A program made the position numbers and the translations under genes. The notes beneath the pieces were generated by a model. It saw nothing but the letters and a program-made list of their open reading frames with translations, did not search any database and was not told where the DNA came from. A DNA stretch of 34,485 bases from Saprospiraceae bacterium (GTDB taxonomy: Bacteria > Bacteroidota > Bacteroidia > Chitinophagales > Saprospiraceae): contig JAHDGJ010000027.1 of NCBI GenBank assembly GCA_020627705.1, forward strand, positions 1 through 34,485, read 5' to 3'. Below, piece after piece: positions 7,505-15,393 of the stretch; the first letter of the stretch is position 1, and each line of letters opens with the position of its first letter.

Positions 7505-8794
7505 TTAAAAGCTGAGATTCCAACCAAAGGTAAGTGCGGAGTAATTAGTGGCGCTTGGATCAAAAACACCTAAAGCATTGTCCAAGGTTAAATAAAGCTG
7601 CATGGGTTTTAAGTCTAATTTTAAAGCCGTACCCAATGCCAAATTGCTGTCAACTGAGGCAATACTTACATGCGCTTGAATTCTTCCAAAATCAAATCTA
7701 TTTACCAAGCCAATTCCAGAATAATTGGATTTTAAATCTCTAAAATAGCTTACGGTTAGACCATATTTCGGGGTAAGATTAAAGCCCAACACCGCATTTA
7801 TTCTTGTGCGCAGATCCGTTTCATATTCTTCAAAACGTTCTTCCAAAGAAAGCAATTGTTTCAGTGAGTCTTCTACAATGATATCGGTCTCGTCATTAAA
7901 AAAATCAAGCAAATCAAGTCCTTCATACAGTGTTTCTGAAGCACTAGTGTAAGTCCTTACGTCCTTATTCCATTTAATCTTGCCAATGTCAAGAATAGAG
8001 AGGCCAAAATGAAATTTTTCAAAATCTCCAGAAATTCCAAGATCATACCCAAAGCCTGTATTCGACCCTAGATTCCTAAATGCTATAGCCTTATAATTTA
8101 CATCTATGCTGTCCACACCATTATAAACAATACCACCTGCACTGTGAAACTCTGCACCATCCGCAGAACTCAAGGTCAGCTGATATATATCAGGGTCTGT
8201 ATAAAGACTCATTTGATTGTCACCGGATGAGATATTGTCCACTCCAGACAACCATTTTACCCTTCCTCCCAAGGATATTCCACCAAAAGATTTGGCATAA
8301 CCAAAGGACAATTGATGGTATGCCGAAATATCAAATCTATGCGACAGGTCCATCTCTTCTCCTACAAATGGGCCATTCCCAAAATGATATAAATCAATAA
8401 AACCTTTGCTGAATTCCAAATCCAAAAAAGTACGAAAACCATAGCCCAAGGAAAATTGGTTTGAACCCTTCCGTAGGTCAAAGCCTAGTACTGGAATTTG
8501 TGCATCAATCAACACATTATTGGTTGATGGAATTTTATCAATGACATTAGTAAAATCCAAACTTGATGTGCCGCTGCCATCCGTAACAAAAATATCTCCT
8601 ATAGGAACTTGACCTAGATTCCATGCCGTGGATACTCCTGGAAGCACGATGGTTAGTCCCGAGTCTTGTTTCATTTGCGCAGGCAAATAGGGATGGCTTT
8701 GATCCAATTCGGAATAAGCCAACATATTTATATGTTGTCCGTGTGATGTTCCAACAATCAAAATGAGAACCGCAAATAAAAAAAACTGCTTCAT
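7505..8794 (-). CDS. DUF5723 family outer-membrane protein
   Basis: A 429-residue protein with a signal peptide (MKQFFLFAVLILIVGTSHGQ). It is rich in amphipathic beta strands with Gly and aromatic residues, and ends in the aromatic strand ALTFGWNLSF, as expected for an outer-membrane barrel. The overall layout (early description of a flat profile, repeated FGLSILDIGKIKW-type strands, conserved C-terminal LNAVLGFNLTPKYG-like segment) matches DUF5723 proteins of Bacteroidota. Function is unknown. It starts one base after the stop codon of the upstream lipoprotein gene, so the two are very likely translationally coupled and may act together in the outer membrane. Confidence 0.82.
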   Translation of the reverse strand: MKQFFLFAVLILIVGTSHGQHINMLAYSELDQSHPYLPAQMKQDSGLTIVLPGVSTAWNLGQVPIGDIFVTDGSGTSSLDFTNVIDKIPSTNNVLIDAQIPVLGFDLRKGSNQFSLGYGFRTFLDLEFSKGFIDLYHFGNGPFVGEEMDLSHRFDISAYHQLSFGYAKSFGGISLGGRVKWLSGVDNISSGDNQMSLYTDPDIYQLTLSSADGAEFHSAGGIVYNGVDSIDVNYKAIAFRNLGSNTGFGYDLGISGDFEKFHFGLSILDIGKIKWNKDVRTYTSASETLYEGLDLLDFFNDETDIIVEDSLKQLLSLEERFEEYETDLRTRINAVLGFNLTPKYGLTVSYFRDLKSNYSGIGLVNRFDFGRIQAHVSIASVDSNLALGTALKLDLKPMQLYLTLDNALGVFDPSATNYSALTFGWNLSF

Positions 8795-8795
8795 G

Positions 8796-10313
8796 TTATT
8801 GTTGTGAAAATCTCAATTTGGCACCTAATCTCAAATCCAAATCATAATCCTCATAAATCCACAAGGGGACTTCGGTATTATTTAGGCTTACAAGCTTGAC
8901 TAAAAATATTACTTCATCTGCATTGACAACATTTGTAAATCGTGCTTGATCAAAATCTATAAAAGCGGTTTTTTGGCCATCGCTAACCGCCACCCCTTCA
9001 GAATCAACTTCGGCAGCAGGCAAAAAGTATCTTTCTGTAAACAGAGAATCCGAAACAATTCCTTGTTCTTGGAAGAACATTTGAACCTCTATGTCAAATG
9101 GAAATTCGTTTTCCATAATCAACTTAAACTCTGCAGAACTAATATCATCGTACCCCTCGAAATCCAACGCAAATGTGTCTGTAAGTAATAGGTCGTTGGC
9201 ATATAAGAACAGAGGCATTTCTACATCCGTATAAACCTGATAGTAACTATCCTCCGTCATAAATCCAATAATATTGGGATCGTCCTCAGGATTGCCGATA
9301 GCATCAATATCAAAGAATACTTCACTTACTTTTTCATTAAAAATTTCTTGGATGTTTGAATTTTCTTTGGTGAATCTAAAGGTGTCATATTTGACAACCC
9401 CAACCTCGCTCAATGAAGGATACTCGAAGTCAACCCCATTGGTAATAAACTCCCCCTGCATTTGCCAAACATTATCCTCCACGGTAGTAAATCGAACCTC
9501 ATTAAACTGAGCTTTAACCGGAAACCCAAAAGAGTTTTCCAAACGAATAGTAACTTCTGGTTGTTCGAACCACAAGCCTCCACTCAACCAATTGCTAAAT
9601 GCCCCTACGGTAATCACATTGCCCATTATTTCTTGAACTTCCCTTCCAAAAAAACCTTCTATGTAAGAGAAATCTAAACGATCAAATTGAAAAGTAAGTT
9701 GGTCCAATAAAATTCTTTCCCCATTCGGTCGCCGTGCATCATAGTTTACATTCATCTCGTTATCACTTAGCACTACGCTCCAACCAGAAACATCTTTCCA
9801 CTCCGTATTAATCGAATTTTCTCCTGCAGGAATAATGAATTGCTCTTGATAAATCTCCCCACCAACACTTAGTTCTGGGATTTTTATATCCACTGTAATG
9901 TCCTCTTCCAAAGCACTTGCCATGACCCACTTTATTTTTACATCAGACAACTCCGCGCGATTAAGAACCCATGCATCAGGAAAATTTTCTACAGGTAAAG
10001 GCAAAGCAAAAAGAGAATCTAGAATAAACAAAGGAAGCGAAAACTCCACGGGTTCGAAAATTTCTCTTGCGTTCCTTCCCTGCGGCATGGCAGAATAAAG
10101 GACTGTAAGTTTTCCATCAGGATCAACTCTAACTCTGGCATTGTCAGAGGTATTTTCGGATATATCCAAAATCGTAGCAGAGGTATTCACTAATGGGATG
10201 GCATACTCTCCATTTGGATTCAATTCCAATTCGTCACTTGTATTCACTGGCGTACACGAATGAAACAATGCTAGGCTACAAAAGAGTACGTAGTAAACAA
10301 AAATTTTGCGCAT
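8796..10313 (-). CDS. Large putative lipoprotein, function unknown
   Basis: A 505-residue protein. The signal sequence MRKIFVYYVLFCSLALFHSC gives a lipobox-like HSC with Cys20 as the probable lipidated residue. The mature part is acidic and beta-rich, with repeated strand-turn units such as FEYPSLSEVGVVKYDTFRF and FALDFEGYDDISSAEFKL, suggesting stacked beta-sandwich domains. I do not recognise a named family. It is directly followed, one base after its stop codon, by the DUF5723 outer-membrane protein gene, and it begins 52 bp after the beta-CASP hydrolase gene on the same strand. A role as surface or periplasmic partner of the DUF5723 protein is inferred from the linkage only. Confidence 0.75.
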   Translation of the reverse strand: MRKIFVYYVLFCSLALFHSCTPVNTSDELELNPNGEYAIPLVNTSATILDISENTSDNARVRVDPDGKLTVLYSAMPQGRNAREIFEPVEFSLPLFILDSLFALPLPVENFPDAWVLNRAELSDVKIKWVMASALEEDITVDIKIPELSVGGEIYQEQFIIPAGENSINTEWKDVSGWSVVLSDNEMNVNYDARRPNGERILLDQLTFQFDRLDFSYIEGFFGREVQEIMGNVITVGAFSNWLSGGLWFEQPEVTIRLENSFGFPVKAQFNEVRFTTVEDNVWQMQGEFITNGVDFEYPSLSEVGVVKYDTFRFTKENSNIQEIFNEKVSEVFFDIDAIGNPEDDPNIIGFMTEDSYYQVYTDVEMPLFLYANDLLLTDTFALDFEGYDDISSAEFKLIMENEFPFDIEVQMFFQEQGIVSDSLFTERYFLPAAEVDSEGVAVSDGQKTAFIDFDQARFTNVVNADEVIFLVKLVSLNNTEVPLWIYEDYDLDLRLGAKLRFSQQ

Positions 10314-10365
10314 GACTTAATTTGAGTGCGAATTCCTTTTTATGACGTCGATATAAAGAAGAGGT

Positions 10366-11781
10366 CTACAATTTTAACGTTATTTCTTCTCCTTCCTCTG
10401 GTATATTAACGTTCTTAAAGCCCTTTTTCGAAAGGTAACTCTTAAATTTTTTCTGTGTATCATATTCTCCATGAACCAAAAACATCTGTTTGATTCCCTT
10501 TTTAACAGGTTTAAGAAAATCCACAATTTCTTTTCTATCCGCATGAGCTGAAAACGAGTGCATGGTTTTAATTTGAGCTCTTACTTGCTTCCATTCTCCA
10601 AATAATTTTATGCTTTCGGCCCCTGCTTTCAGAATCCCACCGGCAGTGTTGGGCGCGCAGTATCCAACAATCAGCAAGGTCGTTTTAGGATCTTCCAAAT
10701 TGTTGAACAAATGATGTCGAATTCTCCCCGCATTCATCATTCCAGAAGAACTTATTACTACACATGCCTCTTTGCTGCTATTTAATGCTTTTGACTCGTC
10801 TACAGATCGAATGTATTTCAAATCATTAAATCCAAACGGATTGGAATCAATCAATAAATATTCATTAAGTGCGTCGTCAAAACATTCGGGATGCGCACCA
10901 AATACTTGGGTTGCATTGACCGATAAAGGGCTATCTACATAGACTGGAATTTTTGGAAGTATTCCTTTGGTGGCCAGCTTATCCATCATATACACTAATT
11001 CTTGTGTGCGGCCAACACTAAATGCAGGGATCAATAATTTCCCTTTGTTTTCTATACAAGTTTCTTTGATGATGTCTATGAGCTTATCGGTTTGCTCCGG
11101 ATTAGATTCGTGTTCTTTATCTCCATAAGTAGATTCACAAATGACAAAATCGCACGCTTCCATCAGTTGAGGGTCTCTCAAAATAGGTCGATCTGGTCTT
11201 CCTATATCCCCAGTAAATCCAAGCCTAATGGTTTTTCCTCCTTCTTTGATGCGTAGGTTGACACTGGCACTTCCCAAAAGATGACCCGCATCATTAAATC
11301 TTAACTCCACACGATCATTGATTTGATACCACCTGTCATATGAATACGCTTTGAAAAGCTCCATTGCAGGCACTACATCTTTACTCGTATATAAAGGTTC
11401 TCTTCTTGGTTTTCTGCGTTTTTTCTTTTTTTTGAGTTGTCGTTTGTTGAAAAATTCCGCTTCCCGCTCTTGAATTTTTGCACTATCTAATAACATGATC
11501 GCGCATAAACTTCTGGTTGCATGGGTAGAATGAATACATCCCGAATATCCGCCTTTTACTAGTTGAGGCACTCGCCCAGTATGGTCAATATGTGCGTGAG
11601 ATAAAATCAAGCAATCAATCTCTTTTGGATCAAAATGCCATTCTGAATTACTCACATAATCAGCCTTACCTCCTCCTTGATATAAACCGCAATCAAGTAA
11701 AATCTTATACCCATCATCCAAAGTGATCAAATGACTACTTCCAGTAACATTTCGTGCTGCACCGCAAAATTTTATTTTCAT
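10366..11781 (-). CDS. MBL-fold beta-CASP RNA metallo-hydrolase
   Basis: 471 residues from the ATG at 11781; a TTG three codons upstream is less likely. The metallo-beta-lactamase zinc motif SHAHIDHTG is at 61-69, followed by DAGHLLGSA and GFTGDIGRP. The beta-CASP region has ESTYGDKEH, PAFSVGRTQE, SSSGMMNAGRIRHHL and HSFSAHADRKE, and the last zinc ligand is in FLVHGE. This is the full set for bacterial CPSF-like nucleases that process RNA. A very basic stretch (KKKKKRRKPRR, about 117-127) replaces the usual short linker and could increase RNA contact. The protein is cytoplasmic. The promoter lies almost at the start codon. It precedes the lipoprotein-DUF5723 pair by 52 bp but looks functionally separate. 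Confidence 0.92.
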   Translation of the reverse strand: MKIKFCGAARNVTGSSHLITLDDGYKILLDCGLYQGGGKADYVSNSEWHFDPKEIDCLILSHAHIDHTGRVPQLVKGGYSGCIHSTHATRSLCAIMLLDSAKIQEREAEFFNKRQLKKKKKRRKPRREPLYTSKDVVPAMELFKAYSYDRWYQINDRVELRFNDAGHLLGSASVNLRIKEGGKTIRLGFTGDIGRPDRPILRDPQLMEACDFVICESTYGDKEHESNPEQTDKLIDIIKETCIENKGKLLIPAFSVGRTQELVYMMDKLATKGILPKIPVYVDSPLSVNATQVFGAHPECFDDALNEYLLIDSNPFGFNDLKYIRSVDESKALNSSKEACVVISSSGMMNAGRIRHHLFNNLEDPKTTLLIVGYCAPNTAGGILKAGAESIKLFGEWKQVRAQIKTMHSFSAHADRKEIVDFLKPVKKGIKQMFLVHGEYDTQKKFKSYLSKKGFKNVNIPEEGEEITLKL

Positions 11782-11787
11782 AGATCG

Positions 11788-11795
11788 CAAAGATA
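11788..11795 (-). promoter_or_regulatory. -7 promoter element of the metallo-hydrolase gene
   Basis: TATCTTTG on the minus strand is an exact TAnnTTTG match, only 6 bp upstream of the ATG at 11781. A TTTG lies 15 bp further upstream, slightly closer than usual. Transcription would begin at or next to the start codon, giving a leaderless or nearly leaderless mRNA. Confidence 0.6.
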
Positions 11796-11884
11796 ATGAT
11801 ATCTAATGGGCAAAGCTTTTTCTTTTCACGGCCTATACGATATGAAATTCAAACAACATTTAGGCCTAAGCAAAAAGATCAAAC

Positions 11885-11918
11885 AAAAAAAGGGGATGAC
11901 CAATTAGGCCATCCCCTT
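11885..11918 (-). terminator. Intrinsic terminator after the DUF1573 gene
   Basis: An 11-bp stem with one mismatch (AAGGGGATGACC against GGCCATCCCCTT, loop AATTA) is followed on the minus strand by seven T (11885-11891). It lies 26 bp past the stop codon at 11944. Confidence 0.88.
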
Positions 11919-11943
11919 CCGCGTTTTAAAATTATTACTGTAT

Positions 11944-12672
11944 TTAAGACTTAATAAATTGCTTTGCAAGTCTATTTTTCCCTTCAACTTTTAAGGTCAC
12001 TGCATAAATTCCAGAAGGGTAATTGCTGATATCAAATTCAGTACTGCCTTTTGAGACTGTAATGTTTTGGCTTAACATTTTTTGTCCTGTAGCATCATAA
12101 ATTTCTATCAACGCCTTTTCAGCATCAATATCATTTATTTGAAGATTTAGAACTTCGGCGGCAGGATTGGGATAAACGGACAAAACACTCGAACTCAAAT
12201 CGAAATTATTATTTCTTACTGCTGCTGGTTTAGTTTGTTTTTCCTCCTTTTCAAGCTTGTGTACTACTCCTTTGATAGTCAAGTAAGTATTTGCTGGATC
12301 AGTATTAGCTGTAATAGTTACTCTTTTGGCTTGCTTTGAACCGCCAATTTTTCCTTTGCCTTTGGAGTCAAACTGCACTAAAATTTCTGCGCTTTCTCCT
12401 GGCATTAATGGCTCTCTTGGCCATCTTGGCACTGTACAACCACAAGATCCTTTTGCGTTTTTGATCACTAATGGTTCGTTTCCAGTATTGGTAAGGGTAA
12501 AAACATTTTGGATTTTTTCTCCTTCTATTAATTCTCCCCAGTTAAACTCTGTATCGGTAAATTCAATACTCGTTGTTGGTACTGTAGGTGTAGGAGTGGC
12601 TTCTGGCGTTTGAGCGGTCATGATGGTTACGAAGCTTACTAAGCATAAACTTAGACTAATGATTTTTTTCAT
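11944..12672 (-). CDS. DUF1573 domain protein with type IX secretion (type A) sorting tail
   Basis: A 242-residue secreted protein: signal peptide (1-20, ending TMTA-QT), a Thr/Pro-rich spacer (TPEATPTPTVPTT), a DUF1573 Ig-like domain (about 36-138) with the hallmark FNWGELIEGE ... LTNTGNEPL and SCGCT (76-80), a charged linker, then a sorting domain (about 161-242) beginning SVYPNPAAEVLNLQI and ending in YPSGIYAVTLKVEGKNRLAKQFIKS-like strands. The tail predicts export by the type IX system and attachment to or release from the surface. The role of DUF1573 is unknown. It is monocistronic: a terminator follows and about 100 bp of non-coding DNA precedes it. Confidence 0.9.
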   Translation of the reverse strand: MKKIISLSLCLVSFVTIMTAQTPEATPTPTVPTTSIEFTDTEFNWGELIEGEKIQNVFTLTNTGNEPLVIKNAKGSCGCTVPRWPREPLMPGESAEILVQFDSKGKGKIGGSKQAKRVTITANTDPANTYLTIKGVVHKLEKEEKQTKPAAVRNNNFDLSSSVLSVYPNPAAEVLNLQINDIDAEKALIEIYDATGQKMLSQNITVSKGSTEFDISNYPSGIYAVTLKVEGKNRLAKQFIKS

Positions 12673-12698
12673 AGTTCTTTACTTTGTTAATAAATGAT

Positions 12699-12712
12699 GC
12701 AGAATATTCTGC
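12699..12712. promoter_or_regulatory. 14-bp perfect palindrome upstream of the DUF1573 gene
   Basis: GCAGAATATTCTGC reads the same on both strands. It lies 27 bp upstream of the DUF1573 start codon. It could be a dimeric regulator site or a small hairpin; no similar copy was seen elsewhere in the window. Confidence 0.4.
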
Positions 12713-12780
12713 TTGATAACAAGTGCAAGCTACTTTAAAAGAGATGCGAACGCTAAAAATTTTGGTGCGTTAACAAAGCA

Positions 12781-14445
12781 TTAATTATCTAATACCTCAA
12801 GCTCTGTACGTCGATTAAACTTGTGTTCCATATCCGAACACGTTATGCCATTAGAACAATGGTTTCTGATTTCTGATTCGCCAACTCCCACGGCTCTAAT
12901 ACGTTTAGCAGAAATTCCACGATCTACTAAATACTGTTTTGCAGAGTTTGCTCTTTGTTGTGAAAGTTTCAAATTATATAAATCTTCTCCGCGAGAATCA
13001 GAGTGCGAGGTCAACTGAATTTTCATGAGAGGGTTGGCGATCAAACTATCATATAGGGCATCCAATTCTCCCGCTGCTTCTTTTTTGATGACGGCACTGT
13101 TGTATTCGTAATAAATATTATCAAAAATTACTTTTGATCCTTTGGCCGTTGGTATAACCAATTTTTTAGGCTCTACCGATTCTGTAACAGATGTCTTTTT
13201 ATTGTTGTCAAGAGGAGTCAAACTTATGACCCATTCTGGACTATCGTTTTGCGGATCGTACACAAATCGACTTTCTTTATAATCTGGTATGGCAATCCTT
13301 ATAATTAATTTGGTTTCTGGATCAACCGAAAAAATCTGCTCTCCTTTTTTATCCGTTTTAATTTTGAAGCTCATTAGGTCTGGATCCAGTGCTCGTTTTA
13401 ATACCTCTTGTTCGTCATATTCATCCAAATCAATTAAAGCCAAATCCAAAGGAGAAATAGAAATTTCCGAAAAGGGTATAGGACTTTGATCTATTTCATC
13501 AATGAGCTGAATAGAAAAGTTAATATCCTCTTTTGGCACATCATATTCTAAGCTTTCAATTAAATCAATATAAAACAAGTCATCCTTCCCTTTTCCAGGT
13601 CGATTAGATGAAAACCAAATTTGCTTTCCATCTTTCGAAACGCTCAAAGAAAAATCATCCCTTTCGCTGTTGATAGGCGCTGGAAGTTTTCTTACACCAC
13701 GAAATTCGTCTTGTAAAAAAGGCACCTGATAAATATTAAGATCCCCACCTAAAGTCTCTCCATCACTCGAAAAAAAGAGCATTTGGTCGTTGTAGAAAAA
13801 AGGAAAACAATCATTCCCAGAGGTGTTGATTTCTGGACCAAGATTGTATGGTCGTGACCAGACATCATTTAATTTATACGAGACATACAAATCCATTCCT
13901 CCAAATCCTCCTGTCATGTCAGATGCAAAAATCATCATATCACCCCTTGTGTTTAACGTAGGGTGACAAAAATTAAAATCGCCTGCCAAAAATTCTATTC
14001 GTTGAGGCTGGCTCCAAACCCCATCAATATTTTCGGTTTCAAAAAGCTTCATTTTAATTGTGCGGTCCTGACTTACATTTTTTTTGGACTGTGAAATATT
14101 CGATCGTGTCAAATACATTTTGTTTTGATTGAACGCAAAGGGTCCTTCTATAAAATCTGATTGAATGGACTCAGAAAACAACACGGATTGTTCGGACTCA
14201 TTTTTTACCAATCGAATATCAAACTGTTGCTCTCCTCTATTGGGTTTATCCTTTTTACTTTTTTGTTTGAATGAAACATATACCAAACCCTGATCTGTCA
14301 AAACTGGAGAAAACTCGTGGTCCGAAGTATTGAATAACCAAGGTTGGATTTTGACATGTTGCCAAACAGTGTCCTGATTCTGCGCATTAGCAAATAAGGC
14401 AACCATCACAAAAAAAATCAAACTTGTGGCTTTATTATTACCCAT
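12781..14445 (-). CDS. OmpA family protein with PD40 repeats (PorE-like envelope protein)
   Basis: 554 residues from the ATG at 14445; a TTG directly before it is also in frame. After a signal peptide (MGNNKATSLIFFVMVALFANA) come PD40/WD40-like propeller repeats (about 35-290) with NFCHPTLNTRGDMMIFASDMTGGFGGMDLYV-type blades. A middle beta domain (about 300-420) follows, then an OmpA C-terminal peptidoglycan-binding domain (about 440-554) with LTSHSDSRGEDLYNLKLSQQRA and NRRTELEVLDN. This domain order resembles PorE, an envelope component of type IX secretion, and the many related proteins found beside PorP/SprF. Its start overlaps the upstream stop codon by one base (TGATG), showing translational coupling. 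It likely links the surface adhesin module to peptidoglycan. Confidence 0.9.
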   Translation of the reverse strand: MGNNKATSLIFFVMVALFANAQNQDTVWQHVKIQPWLFNTSDHEFSPVLTDQGLVYVSFKQKSKKDKPNRGEQQFDIRLVKNESEQSVLFSESIQSDFIEGPFAFNQNKMYLTRSNISQSKKNVSQDRTIKMKLFETENIDGVWSQPQRIEFLAGDFNFCHPTLNTRGDMMIFASDMTGGFGGMDLYVSYKLNDVWSRPYNLGPEINTSGNDCFPFFYNDQMLFFSSDGETLGGDLNIYQVPFLQDEFRGVRKLPAPINSERDDFSLSVSKDGKQIWFSSNRPGKGKDDLFYIDLIESLEYDVPKEDINFSIQLIDEIDQSPIPFSEISISPLDLALIDLDEYDEQEVLKRALDPDLMSFKIKTDKKGEQIFSVDPETKLIIRIAIPDYKESRFVYDPQNDSPEWVISLTPLDNNKKTSVTESVEPKKLVIPTAKGSKVIFDNIYYEYNSAVIKKEAAGELDALYDSLIANPLMKIQLTSHSDSRGEDLYNLKLSQQRANSAKQYLVDRGISAKRIRAVGVGESEIRNHCSNGITCSDMEHKFNRRTELEVLDN

Positions 14446-15392
14446 CAAAAATATCTTGGATTGATAATTTCCTCTTTACTTTCCTTATACCCGAAAAGAT
14501 AATGACCTGTCAGTTCTAAACTTCCATTTTGATATGACCTTAAATCCGAAAGTGTATAATCATAGGCAAAGCCCAACATCACTTGAGGACTAAACTGAAT
14601 CGCAAATATCAAATCAATAGATTCCCCAACCCCATCTTCATTGCCACCTAGTCGATACGTACTGGCAATTGTATATTTTTCTCTAAAGGTTAACCCAAAA
14701 TTAAAGTCGACATCCAAAGGAGTGGCAGTGGCATATTTAACTAAAACTTGCGGTTTGAAGCTTATGTTTTCATTTAATTGAAAGGCGGCACCACCCATTA
14801 CATACATATGTCTAATTTCGTTAGAAAGGCCACGATCCAATTGAAAAGACAAGTCAGTTTCTGCAAGCCTTGGTGCAGCTAGTCCGACATAAAAATTATT
14901 GGTATTAAAATAAATGCCAAAGCCAAAATTAAAAATGCTCTTACTTAGGTTAGCGGCTGAGACACTGGGATCAAGCTCTATGCTTTGAGTAGTTATTACT
15001 CTTGGATCGGTAAAGTCCACTTCATATCTTCTATAAGAACCTTGCATCCCCAAACTAAATGTTCCTCGAGAAGTTTGGATTCGATAGGCATACATTCCTT
15101 CTAATGTCAATCGCTCATTTAATCCAATAGTATGATTAATTATATTAAAACCTATCCCGAGCTTGTTTTGATTTAAGGGAGTAGCAAAACTAAGTACCTG
15201 GGTTTTGGGTGCGCCTTCCAATCCATTCCATTGATCTCTGAGCAATATTCCAAGACTAGGAGCATCCTCATTTCCTGTAAACGCAGGATTAAAGAGTTGC
15301 TTGTTAAACATGAATTGTGTATACAATTGTTCTTGTTGACTTAAGCCAACAATAGAAAAAAACAAAATGATATGTGTGACTAAGTATCTCAT
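14445..15392 (-). CDS. PorP/SprF family type IX secretion outer-membrane protein
   Basis: A 315-residue protein with a signal peptide (MRYLVTHIILFFSIVGLSQ). The family hallmark follows at once: QEQLYTQFMFNKQLFNPAFTG, then LLRDQWNGLEGAPKTQVLSF and IGFNIINHTIGLNE. The rest is a beta-barrel ending in the aromatic segment GHYLFGYKES. PorP/SprF proteins help export or anchor large type B-tagged adhesins such as SprB. The gene starts one base after the stop codon of the giant adhesin and its own stop overlaps the OmpA gene, so the three form one coupled unit. The family assignment is strong; the pairing with this adhesin is inferred from gene order. Confidence 0.93.
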   Translation of the reverse strand: MRYLVTHIILFFSIVGLSQQEQLYTQFMFNKQLFNPAFTGNEDAPSLGILLRDQWNGLEGAPKTQVLSFATPLNQNKLGIGFNIINHTIGLNERLTLEGMYAYRIQTSRGTFSLGMQGSYRRYEVDFTDPRVITTQSIELDPSVSAANLSKSIFNFGFGIYFNTNNFYVGLAAPRLAETDLSFQLDRGLSNEIRHMYVMGGAAFQLNENISFKPQVLVKYATATPLDVDFNFGLTFREKYTIASTYRLGGNEDGVGESIDLIFAIQFSPQVMLGFAYDYTLSDLRSYQNGSLELTGHYLFGYKESKEEIINPRYF

Positions 15393-15393
15393 T

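Noticed and set aside
12749-12771. Possible terminator after the OmpA gene (AACGC ... GCGTT)
   Set aside because: Only 5 bp of outer stem pairs and the T run is weak, so no feature was called.
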